DNA from: Alteribacter aurantiacus DSM 18675 | GTDB taxonomy: Bacteria; Bacillota; Bacilli; Bacillales; Salisediminibacteriaceae | Assembly (NCBI RefSeq): GCF_000429705.1 | Contig: NZ_KE386941.1 | Coordinates: 2,262,124-2,326,123 of the forward strand | Length of the DNA: 64,000 nucleotides | Direction: 5' to 3' | In this document: in pieces, positions 43,250 through 51,958 of the stretch | How positions within the stretch are numbered: position 1 is the stretch's first letter | How the letters are laid out: each line of letters starts with the position of its first letter | Position numbers and translations under genes: made by a program | The notes under the pieces: model-generated | The model's input: only the letters and a program-made list of their open reading frames with translations | The model's database searches: none | What the model was told of the DNA's origin: nothing

Positions 43250-44416
43250 TTATAATGCTGCTCTTAAGATCGCTACAACGTCTTCTTTTTCCAGTTCATT
43301 GAAATTGCCGAACGGACCGTTTGCCATGGCTTTGTCAGCCATCACGTCAATTTGGCTATCATCAATGTCGTAGTCTGAAAGGCGGCTAGGTGCTCCAAGT
43401 TCAGTCCAGAACTGCTCGAGACGCTCAATTCCTTCTTCAGCTACTTGGAAGTTGGACTTTCCTTCAGGGTCTACCCCCCACACGTTCACGGCAAGTTGGA
43501 CCAGCTTTCTCTCTCCTAAATCAAGGTGATGTCTTAACCACTGCGGGAAGATGATCGCAAGCCCACCTGCATGTGGGATATCATATACAGCTGATACGGC
43601 ATGCTCAATGTTATGAGAAGCCCAGTCTCCCCTAGTTCCCATTTGTAGTGAGCCATTCAATGCAATTGTACCGGAGTAAAGAATCGTCTCCCGAAGCTTT
43701 ACATCGTCCAAGTTTTCAACAAGCTTTGGACCTGCTTCAATGACAGTGTTCAACACGGCTTCACACATTTTCTCTTGAAGAGGCGTATTCGTTTGCTGGT
43801 GAAAATATTGCTCCAACACGTGGCTCATCATATCCACGATTCCATAAATGGTTTGATCTTTTGGTACAGTTAGTGTGTTTTTCGAATCAAGAATAGAGAA
43901 TTTAGGGAATGTGTGCGGACTTCCCCAACCATACTTCTCATGTGTTTCCCAATTTGTGATTACAGAACCCGCGTTCATTTCAGAACCGGTTGCAGCTAAG
44001 GTGAGAATGGTTCCGAAAGGTAAAGCGGATTCCGGTGTGGTTTTTTTCGTAACTAGATCCCACGCATCACCGTCGTATTTAGCTCCCGCTGCGATGGCTT
44101 TGGTACAGTCAATGACACTCCCTCCACCTACAGCTAGAAGAACATCAATGTCGTGTTCGCGGCAAAGATCCACACCTTTATGAACGGTAGAAAGACGAGG
44201 GTTCGGTTCAACGCCCGCAAGTTCCGTAACGTTAAATCCTCCCTCATTTAAGAGAGCTGTTACCTCATCATACAGTCCGTTTCGTTTTATGCTTCCTCCT
44301 CCATAAACGAGAAGGACGTTATATCCAAATGGTTTAAGCTGATTGACCAGCTGTTCTTTGACTTGACCTTCGCCAAAAACAAGGCGAGTCGGGTTTTGAT
44401 AAATAAAGTTGTCCAT
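43250..44416 (-). CDS. Iron-containing alcohol dehydrogenase (butanol dehydrogenase, YugJ/YugK-like)
   Basis: This 388-aa family III alcohol dehydrogenase has the nucleotide-binding GGGSVIDCTKAIAAGA near residues 95-110. The metal ligands are visible in GIVDMMSHVLEQYF (Asp and His) and in EHAVSAVYDIPHAGGLA (two His). It corresponds to the NADH-dependent butanol dehydrogenases YugJ/YugK next to pgi in B. subtilis; here only one copy is present. Confidence 0.92.
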   Translation of the reverse strand: MDNFIYQNPTRLVFGEGQVKEQLVNQLKPFGYNVLLVYGGGSIKRNGLYDEVTALLNEGGFNVTELAGVEPNPRLSTVHKGVDLCREHDIDVLLAVGGGSVIDCTKAIAAGAKYDGDAWDLVTKKTTPESALPFGTILTLAATGSEMNAGSVITNWETHEKYGWGSPHTFPKFSILDSKNTLTVPKDQTIYGIVDMMSHVLEQYFHQQTNTPLQEKMCEAVLNTVIEAGPKLVENLDDVKLRETILYSGTIALNGSLQMGTRGDWASHNIEHAVSAVYDIPHAGGLAIIFPQWLRHHLDLGERKLVQLAVNVWGVDPEGKSNFQVAEEGIERLEQFWTELGAPSRLSDYDIDDSQIDVMADKAMANGPFGNFNELEKEDVVAILRAAL

Positions 44417-44611
44417 TGTTCCACTCCTTTACTTGTCTACAAAAAATCGATCGGTATTATTATCTCCCATCGGAAGAAAGGATGTAAAGAAATGTGCAAC
44501 TTCAGGTAATTTTATACAGCTGAATAGTTCTCCTTTTATTTAATCATCATAAGGAAAGGAGCATTAGCTTCTTAGATTTTAAATGAGCCCTATTAAGGAG
44601 GTGAGGAGCGA

Positions 44612-44839
44612 ATGAGCGGTATTCAACGCACAGCTCTTGTTCTGGCGATTATTGGCGCAGTAAACTGGGGATTAATCGGATTTTTCCGTTTTGACCTTGT
44701 GGCAGCCATCTTTGGTGGACAAGCAGCCGGTTTTTCACGTTTTATCTATGCACTTGTTGGTTTGGCTGGGCTGTACTGTATCTCCATTCTTTTCAAACCA
44801 GACGAAGAGTTGGAACGCAGTCCGGAACCTCAGCGTTAA
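44612..44839 (+). CDS. yuzA: DUF378 family membrane protein (YuzA-like)
   Basis: This 75-aa protein has two membrane helices (residues 7-28 and 39-61) and the DUF378 signature AIIGAVNWGLIGFFRFDLVA. The start follows a near-perfect AAGGAGGTGAGGAGCG. In B. subtilis yuzA lies between yugI and yugJ, the same place as here. Function unknown. Confidence 0.85.
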   Translation: MSGIQRTALVLAIIGAVNWGLIGFFRFDLVAAIFGGQAAGFSRFIYALVGLAGLYCISILFKPDEELERSPEPQR

Positions 44840-44919
44840 ACAGTCCATTCGATCCCGACCTTTTAGGGATCCTATATGGGTATCAAAAAAATGTGCTCTA
44901 GTTTCATGGAAGTTGGGCA

Positions 44920-44957
44920 CAAAAAAGGAGGCAACTCTCGGGAGCTGCCTCTTTTGT
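44920..44957. terminator. Bidirectional terminator between yuzA and yugI
   Basis: AAGGAGGCAACTC pairs with GAGCTGCCTCTTTT (one mismatch) around TCGG, with an A-run on the left and a T-rich right flank. Confidence 0.8.
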
Positions 44958-45001
44958 CTTTAGAAAAGTTGGATTCTGGGAAATCCTTTACTTTACATTA
45001 T

Positions 45002-45430
45002 TTATTTTTTTGCGCGCTTGTTAAGGTCAGCTTGAATTTCGTTAGACTGCTTTAACCAGCCTTTAAGCTTTTCTTCAAGTGTGTTGAAACCTTGTGGTTT
45101 TTCGTTCGTGTGGCGTTTAGCTCCGCCTCCACCGCCGCCTTGACCTTGACGCTTAGGACGCTCTTGGCGTGCCGGACGCTCAGGCTTTGGCTGAGTTTCG
45201 CGGATAGATAGAGAAATTTTACCAGTCTCTTCGTCTACGCTTAATACTTTAACTTTAACTTCATCTCCAACAGAAAGGTGCTCGTTAATATCTTTAACGA
45301 AACCGTGAGCGATGTGTGAGATGTGAACAAGACCTTGTTTTTGGTCGTCTAGTGCTACGAACGCACCAAAAGGTTTAATCCCAGTAACTTTTCCTTCGAC
45401 AATGCTGCCTACTTCATATTTACCTGACAT
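45002..45430 (-). CDS. yugI: S1 RNA-binding domain protein (general stress protein 13, YugI)
   Basis: The 142-aa protein has one S1 domain at residues 5-75 (VGSIVEGKVTGIKPFGAFVA, VHISHIAHGFVKDINEHL). A basic linker rich in Arg, Pro and Gly follows, then a C-terminal helix (EEKLKGWLKQSNEIQADLNK). This is the layout of the Bacillus YugI/YabR group, which bind RNA or ribosomes. It has its own consensus promoter upstream. Confidence 0.92.
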   Translation of the reverse strand: MSGKYEVGSIVEGKVTGIKPFGAFVALDDQKQGLVHISHIAHGFVKDINEHLSVGDEVKVKVLSVDEETGKISLSIRETQPKPERPARQERPKRQGQGGGGGGAKRHTNEKPQGFNTLEEKLKGWLKQSNEIQADLNKRAKK

Positions 45431-45465
45431 GAGAACAACTCCTATAGCTATTTATTAACTGGTTA

Positions 45466-45494
45466 ATTATATCACAGCTTTTCTTTTCTGACAA
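45466..45494 (-). promoter_or_regulatory. Promoter of yugI
   Basis: On the minus strand TTGTCA (forward 45489-45494), exactly 17 bases, TATAAT (forward 45466-45471). Confidence 0.75.
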
Positions 45495-45626
45495 AAAGGG
45501 AAATTTTCCATTGTTCCTAAATCCATACATTACGCTGGAACTAACCTTGTCCTTTATATCATAACCGTGATGTGCGGTCAATTCTCCATGGATGTTTTAA
45601 CAATCGCTACCTTGTTTAAACTTCCG

Positions 45627-45655
45627 TTGACATTAGCAATGCAACGCTTTATAGT
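45627..45655 (+). promoter_or_regulatory. Promoter of the NSS transporter gene
   Basis: Perfect TTGACA (45627-45632), a 17-base spacer and TATAGT (45650-45655). Confidence 0.8.
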
Positions 45656-45676
45656 AGAAAAATATTGCAGAAGAAA

Positions 45677-45705
45677 CGTCACTTTTCTGATAATTTTTAG
45701 TGACG
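45677..45705 (+). promoter_or_regulatory. Leader hairpin before the NSS transporter gene
   Basis: CGTCACT (45677-45683) pairs with AGTGACG (45699-45705), ending three bases before the ribosome site AAGGAGG. It could influence translation or mRNA stability. Confidence 0.4.
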
Positions 45706-45724
45706 CGAAGGAGGTACGACAATT

Positions 45725-47077
45725 ATGTCCCAAAAGCAGGATCAGTGGACATCCAAGCTTGGATTTATTCTTGCTGCTGCCGGATCGGCAATCGGTCTCG
45801 GAGCGATTTGGAAGCTCCCTTACGTAGCCGGTATGAGTGGTGGCGGTGCATTTTTCCTTATCTTTTTACTTTTTACGATTTTCCTAGGACTTCCACTCTT
45901 ACTCACAGAGTTTACGATTGGTCGTAAAACCCAGCACGAAGCTGTTACCGCTTATCGAATGCTGGCACCAGGAACCTATTGGCATTGGATTGGAAAGCTC
46001 GGTGTGGCTACATCTTTCTTTCTATTATCGTTTTACAGTGTCGTAGGTGGTTGGATTGTCATTTATTTTGCCCGCTCCATAACAGAAGGAATTGGAGGTC
46101 GTGGTGCTGAAGAATTTGAACAGTTGTTTGGACAAACGATTAGTAGCCCATGGCTTGCAATTGCAGCTCACCTTGTCTTTATGCTTATGACCATTCTCGT
46201 AGTTCAAGGTGGAGTACAAAAAGGAATCGAGCGCGTCAGTAAAATTATGATGCCAGCCTTGTTTGTTTTATTCCTTATTATTGTGATTCGTTCGGTTACG
46301 TTGCCCGGTGCAATGGAAGGGGTACGATTCTTCTTAGTTCCGGATTTTTCATCGCTAACAGGACAAACAATTCTCTTTGCCCTTGGACAAGCGTTCTTCA
46401 GTTTGAGTCTTGGTGTGTCCATCATGGTCACATACAGCTCCTACTTAAAGTCAAATGAAAGCTTGCCACGTTCAGCTGTTTCCATCGTTGGACTGACGAT
46501 TTTCATTTCTATTTTAGCAGGTCTGGCGATTTTCCCGGCAGTGTTCTCTTTTGGACTCGAGCCTACTGAAGGACCGCCATTGATTTTCATTGTATTACCA
46601 ACCGTATTCAGCTCCATTCCTTTTGGTAGTGTGTTCTTTGTAGCATTTATGGCTTTATTGTTGTTTGCTACACTAACATCGGCGTTCTCCCTTTTGGAAA
46701 TGGTCGTGGCTTCGGTTACGAAAAATGACCCTGCAAAACGTAAAAAAGCCGCATGGGTTTGCGGACTTTTGATCTTTGTATTGGGTATTCCGTCCGCATT
46801 GTCTTACGGAGTCATGGGTGATGTGTTGTTCTTTGGTCTCACATTCTTTGATGCCCTTGATTTTCTCGTAAGTAACGTTATGCTTCCACTCGGAGCATTG
46901 CTGATCGCCATCTTCGCACCACTGAAGATCAAAAAAGACGAGCTGTATGATGAAATGCAAAAAGGTTCAGCGTTCAAACGTAGCCTGTTCAATACATGGT
47001 ATGTACTCGTAAAATACGTTGTACCAATCGCAATCTTGCTCGCGTTTATTAATACTCTAATTACTGGTGGGGTCTGA
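45725..47077 (+). CDS. Neurotransmitter:sodium symporter (NSS/SNF) family transporter
   Basis: The 450-aa membrane protein has about 11 helices. Near its N-terminus is the unwound-helix motif GSAIGLGAIWKLPYVAGMSG of the NSS family, which imports amino acids or related solutes with Na+. The start follows AAGGAGGTACGAC. It interrupts the yugI-alaT order known from B. subtilis, so it may be an insertion. The last codons and the stop overlap the GGGGTCTGACCCC end of the repeat element at 47069, so the natural C-terminus may have been changed. Confidence 0.92.
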   Translation: MSQKQDQWTSKLGFILAAAGSAIGLGAIWKLPYVAGMSGGGAFFLIFLLFTIFLGLPLLLTEFTIGRKTQHEAVTAYRMLAPGTYWHWIGKLGVATSFFLLSFYSVVGGWIVIYFARSITEGIGGRGAEEFEQLFGQTISSPWLAIAAHLVFMLMTILVVQGGVQKGIERVSKIMMPALFVLFLIIVIRSVTLPGAMEGVRFFLVPDFSSLTGQTILFALGQAFFSLSLGVSIMVTYSSYLKSNESLPRSAVSIVGLTIFISILAGLAIFPAVFSFGLEPTEGPPLIFIVLPTVFSSIPFGSVFFVAFMALLLFATLTSAFSLLEMVVASVTKNDPAKRKKAAWVCGLLIFVLGIPSALSYGVMGDVLFFGLTFFDALDFLVSNVMLPLGALLIAIFAPLKIKKDELYDEMQKGSAFKRSLFNTWYVLVKYVVPIAILLAFINTLITGGV

Positions 47078-47126
47078 CCCCATAGCCGTCAAGTTAAGAA
47101 TTAAGTGTACTAAATAAGGTGAAGTA

Positions 47127-47250
47127 AGGTGTAGCCGGAATGTTCTTCGCTTTCCGCGGCGGTGCCGGCAAGCCTCCTCGGGCAAAGCCCATGCGGGTTC
47201 TCGCCTAGCTCCCACTGCCGCAGGAGTCTTCGAACATTCCGGCTACACCT
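47127..47250. repeat. GC-rich palindromic repeat 1 (perfect 19-bp ends)
   Basis: AGGTGTAGCCGGAATGTTC (47127-47145) and GAACATTCCGGCTACACCT (47232-47250) are perfect inverted copies. The inside contains CGCTTTCCGCGGCGGTGCC and CCTCCTCGGGCAAAG, words of a repeat family that I recall from many Bacillaceae intergenic regions. Confidence 0.75.
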
Positions 47251-47370
47251 AATCATATGTCCAAGTTCATATCATTTGTGATAAATAATAGCTTACCTGT
47301 TCATCCTGACGGGTATCCTCCCTTTACATTGTAAAGGGAGGTATTTCTTCTGAAGAAGAAAATGGAGTGA

Positions 47371-47547
47371 AAGGTGGCGACTCCCAGCGACGAGCGTTTA
47401 CATCATGAGTATACTACGAGTTGCTTCGACGCAGACGCTTCGGAGCATTTGCTTGTAGAGGAAGAAGCAGGAAGCTCTTCAGCCGAAGACCCCGCAGGGC
47501 GCCTTTCCCGAGGAGGCTAAGGCGATGCCCGCGGAAAGCGTCCACCT
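47371..47547. repeat. GC-rich palindromic repeat 2
   Basis: It is bounded by AAGGTGGCGACTCC and GCGTCCACCT. Inside are GAAGACCCCGCAGGGCGCC and CCGAGGAGGCTAAGGCGATG, related to repeat 1 in inverted order. Same family, opposite strand. Confidence 0.65.
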
Positions 47548-47824
47548 GTAACGGAATTTATCATTGTTAAAAATACTTCCGAAAGCTTCTTTGTCATGTG
47601 AAAAAATGATAGTGAATGAACATATATGATAAAAAACCTAAAGAAGCCCGCCAATTTTGCTTAACTTGACAGCTATGGGGACTCGCCTATAGGGTCTGAC
47701 CCCCGAACAATTGTGTAAAAGTCTGGATGTTAATTGACGAATAAATAAATTTGATTTTTCAAGTATAGGATTGTGAACGATGGTTAAAATGATTGGTGTA
47801 TACAATCTTGTATTCCCCCTTAAA

Positions 47825-47872
47825 GCGAGGTAGAAGTAGTGAACCCCATCACTCTTTTGCCTCGTTTTTTTT
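47825..47872 (+). terminator. Strong plus-strand terminator with no known gene in front
   Basis: CGAGG (47826-47830) pairs with CCTCG (47860-47864) and AGTGA (47838-47842) with TCACT (47849-47853), followed by eight T. It is plus-strand specific. The 120 bases before it hold only a 17-codon frame (MVKMIGVYNLVFPLKAR, from about 47779) and the inverted repeat GATTG-GTGTATA-CAATC. Confidence 0.65.
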
Positions 47873-47905
47873 GTGCGTGACCCTCTTACCAACTTTTCTT
47901 TAAAC

Positions 47906-47946
47906 ACAAAAAAACACCCGCAGAGCAGTCTTACCATGCGAGTGTT
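47906..47946 (-). terminator. Terminator after alaT
   Basis: On the minus strand AACACTCGCA pairs with TGCGGGTGTT across a long loop and is followed by seven T. Confidence 0.7.
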
Positions 47947-47953
47947 ACTACAT

Positions 47954-49114
47954 TTATAGTGATTTAATAAACGAATCCATCCGGTCGACGGCTTGTTCCA
48001 ACTGTGTAAGTGATGTAGCGTATGAGCATCGAATGTGCCCTTCGCCCCCTTCACCGAACACGTTCCCAGGAACAACTGCCACCCGCTCAGCAAACAACAG
48101 CTTTTCAGCAAATTCTTCTGAGGATAGCCCCGTCGACTTAATTGAAGGAAACGCATAGAATGCCCCTCCCGGAATATGGCAATCAAGGCCGATCTCTTTT
48201 AACGAACTCACAAAGAAGTTTCGACGTTGTCGATAGCTCTCCACCATTTCAAGCATCTCATCTTTACCGTTCCGAAGAGCTTCCAATGCACCATACTGAG
48301 CCATGGTCGACGCACACATCATCGCGTACTGATGGATTTTTAGCATACCTGCTGCAACCGGAGCTGGCGCACACACATAGCCTAAACGCCATCCGGTCAT
48401 CGCAAAGGCTTTTGAAAAGCCACTGATCAAGATTGTTCTCTCATACATACCTTCCAAAGCCGGAACGCTTACATGTCTCTCATCATAGGTCATTTCCGCG
48501 TAAATCTCATCCGAGTACACGATGAGGTCATGCTTTTTTATGACATGTGCCACTTTCTCAAGCTCGTCCTTTGTCATCACTGTGCCTGTCGGGTTGTTTG
48601 GAAAGCAAAGCAAAATGCCTCTCGTACGATCAGTCACTCTGGATTCAATTTGCTCCGCTGTGACCTTAAACCCATCTTCAATGGATGTAGACACTGAAAC
48701 GGGAACGCCCCCAATCAACGATACAAGTGGAGCATAAGAAACAAAGCTCGGTTCAACGACCAAGACTTCTTCTCCTGGATTGACTGTCGCGCGCATTGCC
48801 AAATCTATTGCCTCACTCGCTCCTGCTGTGACAATCACTTCTTCTTCAGGGTTATAATCGGTCTTAAACTCCCGAGTCAAATAACGAGAGATCTCATCTC
48901 TTAGCTCAGGTAGACCTGCATTGGCTGTATAAGAGGTCATACCACGTTCCAATGAGGCAATGCTTGCTTCTCGGATGTTCCATGGCGTTGCGTAATCAGG
49001 CTCTCCCACACCAAGAGAGATGATGTTATCCATTGATGAGGCCAAATCAAAAAACTTCCGGATTCCTGATGGTTGAATTCGTTCAACAGCTTCCGATAAA
49101 TAACGATTCGTCAT
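47954..49114 (-). CDS. alaT: Alanine aminotransferase-type PLP enzyme (AlaT/YugH)
   Basis: This 386-aa class I aminotransferase starts with LSEAVERIQPSGIRKFFDLA and has the PLP lysine in ILISGFSKAFAMTGWRLGY near residue 230, plus the substrate Arg in GHIRCSYA. It overlaps the Lrp-type gene by four bases. In B. subtilis alaR-alaT is the same pair, beside yugI, with AlaR activating alanine synthesis. Confidence 0.92.
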   Translation of the reverse strand: MTNRYLSEAVERIQPSGIRKFFDLASSMDNIISLGVGEPDYATPWNIREASIASLERGMTSYTANAGLPELRDEISRYLTREFKTDYNPEEEVIVTAGASEAIDLAMRATVNPGEEVLVVEPSFVSYAPLVSLIGGVPVSVSTSIEDGFKVTAEQIESRVTDRTRGILLCFPNNPTGTVMTKDELEKVAHVIKKHDLIVYSDEIYAEMTYDERHVSVPALEGMYERTILISGFSKAFAMTGWRLGYVCAPAPVAAGMLKIHQYAMMCASTMAQYGALEALRNGKDEMLEMVESYRQRRNFFVSSLKEIGLDCHIPGGAFYAFPSIKSTGLSSEEFAEKLLFAERVAVVPGNVFGEGGEGHIRCSYATSLTQLEQAVDRMDSFIKSL

Positions 49115-49602
49115 GGGGATACCACGATACGATGGTCTTCGTCTCCATCATCAAACACAACACCATCATGCTTATATTTTTTCAACTGGAAGTGAGTGGT
49201 GGTAGAAAGAACCGATTCCAATGTAGACAGCTTCTCAGAAACAAACTGACCTACCTCACTCATGGTTGCCCCTTCAATAACAACGCTCAAATCATACGTT
49301 CCGCTCATAAGATAAAGAGCCTTGACCTCTTTGAAACGATAAATGCGTTCAGCCACTTCGTCAAAGCCAACCCCTCGCTTTGGTTGCACTTTCACGTCTA
49401 TCATCGCCGTAATTCCTTCTGGGCTATCGACCTTAGTCCAATCCACAATCCCTGAGTAGCCAACGATCACCTTTCGTTTTTCCAAGTCACTCATCATCTT
49501 TTCAACATCTTCTTCTGTTACATCTAATAATTTCGCAATCATTTTCACCGGCATACGCCCATCCTTTTCAAGAAGGCGAAGCAGCTCCATTTCTTTTTTC
49601 AA
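49111..49602 (-). CDS. alaR: Lrp/AsnC family regulator (AlaR/YugG)
   Basis: I prefer TTG 49602 (MKKEMELLRLLEKDGR), eight bases after AAAGGAG; an ATG at 49623 is in frame but lies before that site. The 163-aa protein has an N-terminal helix-turn-helix (MPVKMIAKLLDVTEEDVEKM) and a C-terminal RAM ligand domain (ALYLMSGTYDLSVVIEGATM). It presumably controls alaT in response to an amino acid. Confidence 0.9.
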   Translation of the reverse strand: MKKEMELLRLLEKDGRMPVKMIAKLLDVTEEDVEKMMSDLEKRKVIVGYSGIVDWTKVDSPEGITAMIDVKVQPKRGVGFDEVAERIYRFKEVKALYLMSGTYDLSVVIEGATMSEVGQFVSEKLSTLESVLSTTTHFQLKKYKHDGVVFDDGDEDHRIVVSP

Positions 49603-49729
49603 TTGACTGACTCCTTTCTGCATGTATGTTTGATCAACCTTGTTTTTGGGAAAAGTAAGTACCGTTCTTCTCCATCTCTATAAGCTTTCACATACGGTCT
49701 ATTTTAACAGAAAGAGAGGCATCGTTACT

Positions 49730-50353
49730 ATGGGAACCGAAAACAAAAACCCTCACGTGACGGAATATGAACACGTGGCCTTATTACTCGTTGATGTCAT
49801 TAACGATTTTGAATTTGAAGACGGAGAAAAACTCATTCGCTACGCCAAACCGATGGCCGAGAGAATCGCCCGCTTAAAAAAGCAGGCAAAAGAATTGAAT
49901 ATTCCTGTTTTATATATAAATGACAACTACGGTCGGTGGCAATCCGACTTTCAATCATTGGTCAACCACTGTCTTCAAGAAGAAATGAGAGGTCATGAGG
50001 TAACAAAGCTCCTCGAACCGGAAGAAGACGATTATTTCGTATTAAAACCCCAATTTTCCGCTTTTTTTAATACGCCACTCGACCTCTTATTGGAGTACTT
50101 GAATGTGAAATCCTTAATCATCACCGGGGTTGCCGGTAACATGTGTGTTCATTTTACCGCCAACGATGCGTATATGCGTGGGTACAAGTTGTATCTTCCG
50201 TCAGACTGCACTGCCTCAAATCACGAGGAGGATAATCGAGAAGCTCTTCATTTAATGGCCCATGTGCTCAAAGCGGATACAACCCCGTCTGAAGAAATGG
50301 ATCTTGAACAGATCAAATATTACTGGCGAAACAAAGAAAAGGATGCCCCCTAA
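49730..50353 (+). CDS. Isochorismatase-family cysteine hydrolase
   Basis: The ATG at 49730 follows GAGAGG at 12 bases; the frame is open from 49640 but without a site. The 207-aa protein has the family triad: Asp22 in LLVDVINDF, Lys in VLKPQFSAFF, and Cys in GVAGNMCVHFTANDAYMRG. The family includes nicotinamidases and other amidases or hydrolases; the substrate cannot be deduced. It is divergent from alaR. Confidence 0.88.
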   Translation: MGTENKNPHVTEYEHVALLLVDVINDFEFEDGEKLIRYAKPMAERIARLKKQAKELNIPVLYINDNYGRWQSDFQSLVNHCLQEEMRGHEVTKLLEPEEDDYFVLKPQFSAFFNTPLDLLLEYLNVKSLIITGVAGNMCVHFTANDAYMRGYKLYLPSDCTASNHEEDNREALHLMAHVLKADTTPSEEMDLEQIKYYWRNKEKDAP

Positions 50354-50381
50354 ATCGGACATCCTCTTCTTTGACGCTTTT

Positions 50382-50663
50382 CTACGCTAACCTGAATACA
50401 ATGCCGTGACCACCTTTTGGATATTCCCACTTGATGTTGTCAGTCGGGCACCCAATCCGGCAGCTCCCACACTCATGACAGCCCTCATATCCTACGTGCA
50501 TACGATCCCCTTCCCACTTATACACATCCGCCGGGCAAAAAATCGTACAATCCTTATCAGGACAAGACGTTAAACAGACGTTTTCATCCTTCACTTCCAA
50601 GTGAGACTTCGTGTCACAACGGAAACGAACGAGATACTGCTTTTCTTCAATGGTTTTAGCCAT
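50382..50663 (-). CDS. fixX: Ferredoxin-like protein FixX
   Basis: ATG 50663 overlaps the last base of the fixC stop and gives 93 residues. CHECGSCRIGC near residues 62-72 and a second Cys group (C30, C34, C39, C43) make iron-sulphur ligands as in FixX. It links FixC to its electron acceptor in the bifurcating FixABCX complex. Confidence 0.92.
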   Translation of the reverse strand: MAKTIEEKQYLVRFRCDTKSHLEVKDENVCLTSCPDKDCTIFCPADVYKWEGDRMHVGYEGCHECGSCRIGCPTDNIKWEYPKGGHGIVFRLA

Positions 50664-51958
50664 TATTTCATCACCTTCCATGCGCGGTATAAATCCTTGG
50701 CGACGGCGATTTTTCCTTTTCCTTCCGTAATGCTCTTAATGATGCGGCTTTGCTTTTCTTTTTTCGGACTGCCATCAACAGTAAAGAACGAATTGGCGGC
50801 TTTGTTCATCATTGGGATGTAGTCTGTAAAGTATTGCGGATGCTCTTCAAAAGTATGTGTTACATCTTTGTACTTCTTCAAATCTTTTCCTATAAAACTG
50901 TTGTACAGTTCTTTTCGATACGAGTCGAGCGTTCGCTCTGTAAAATCATCAAGCTCTTTTGCCCTCACAATCGCTTCAGCAGCCATCTTACCGGAGCTCA
51001 TGGCCATATTTGACCCTTCACGGTGAATGGCATTGACGAACTGAGCCGCATCTCCTACAATCATGACACCATTGCCGACCAAGCGAGGAACCGATTTATA
51101 GCCCCCTTCTGGTATGAGGTGAGCCAAATACTCTGACGTCTCGCCGCCTTCAATATACGGGCGAATCATCGGGTGTTCTTTTACATATTCAAGCAAATGA
51201 TAGGGCTTGAGCTTCTTTTTGATCATACCGGACAGTGTCGTTCCTACCCCGATGTTCAAACTGTCTTTATTGGTATAAAGAAAAGCGGTACCGAGAAGGC
51301 CTTGGGTGGAATCACCGAAAATCTCTACACTCACACCTTGATCGTCTGAAACGTTAAATCGTTCGTTGATCGTTTTCTTTGGTAAATTTAAGACTTCCAT
51401 TACGGTGAGGGCGACTTCATCAGGCTTCCACTCTTTGTGAAACCCAAGGCTCTTTCCAAGTAACGAGTTGACCCCATCCGCCAACACAACAACATCTGCA
51501 TACACATCTCCATCTGGACGGTCCGTTCGTACACCAACCACGCGGTTTTCCTCTACAATACATTCCGTAACAACGGTTTCATTGATGAGTAAAGCTCCTT
51601 GTTCGACCGCTTTACCAGCAAACCACCGATCAAATTTCGCCCGTAATACCGTAAAGTTGTTAAATGGTTCTTTGCCCCATTCCAATCCTTTGTAGCTCGT
51701 TGTCACCATCGATTCTTTATCTAAAAACCAAAAGCGTTGCTCCACGACAGGACGCTCCAACGGGGCTTCTTTCCAAAACTCGGGAATAATTTCTTCCAAT
51801 TGCTTTCGATAGAGAATGCCGCCCATCACGTTTTTGGACCCGGGATATTCTCCTCGCTCAATCAATAGAACGTTCAGACCCGCTTTTGCAGCTGTATATG
51901 CGCAGCTCGTGCCTGCAGGTCCCGCTCCAACTACGATGACATCAAACTTATCAGCCAT
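50663..51958 (-). CDS. fixC: FixC, ETF-quinone oxidoreductase-like flavoprotein
   Basis: The 431-aa protein has an FAD-binding GAGPAGTSCAYTAAKAG at 12-28 and the C-terminal FAD motif NGVMIVGDAAQFVNAIHREG. It is the membrane-associated subunit that takes electrons from FixAB and reduces quinone. It overlaps fixB by eight bases and fixX by one. Confidence 0.93.
   Translation of the reverse strand: MADKFDVIVVGAGPAGTSCAYTAAKAGLNVLLIERGEYPGSKNVMGGILYRKQLEEIIPEFWKEAPLERPVVEQRFWFLDKESMVTTSYKGLEWGKEPFNNFTVLRAKFDRWFAGKAVEQGALLINETVVTECIVEENRVVGVRTDRPDGDVYADVVVLADGVNSLLGKSLGFHKEWKPDEVALTVMEVLNLPKKTINERFNVSDDQGVSVEIFGDSTQGLLGTAFLYTNKDSLNIGVGTTLSGMIKKKLKPYHLLEYVKEHPMIRPYIEGGETSEYLAHLIPEGGYKSVPRLVGNGVMIVGDAAQFVNAIHREGSNMAMSSGKMAAEAIVRAKELDDFTERTLDSYRKELYNSFIGKDLKKYKDVTHTFEEHPQYFTDYIPMMNKAANSFFTVDGSPKKEKQSRIIKSITEGKGKIAVAKDLYRAWKVMK

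Larger units (their letters stand above)
47069..47704. mobile_element. MITE-like element with terminal inverted repeats, no transposase
   Basis: The left end, GGGGTCTGACCCC then ATAGCCGTCAAGTTAAG (47069-47098), is mirrored on the right by CTTAACTTGACAGCTAT (47660-47676) and GGGTCTGACCCCC (47691-47703). The 17-base arm has one mismatch. Between them are two GC-rich palindromic repeats and no plausible transposase. It looks like a non-autonomous or decayed element. The right-end segments recur at 53988-54125. Confidence 0.6.

Noticed and set aside
47638..48186. 182-codon minus-strand frame overlapping alaT and the repeat element
   Set aside because: Out of frame with the clear aminotransferase gene and crosses its terminator.
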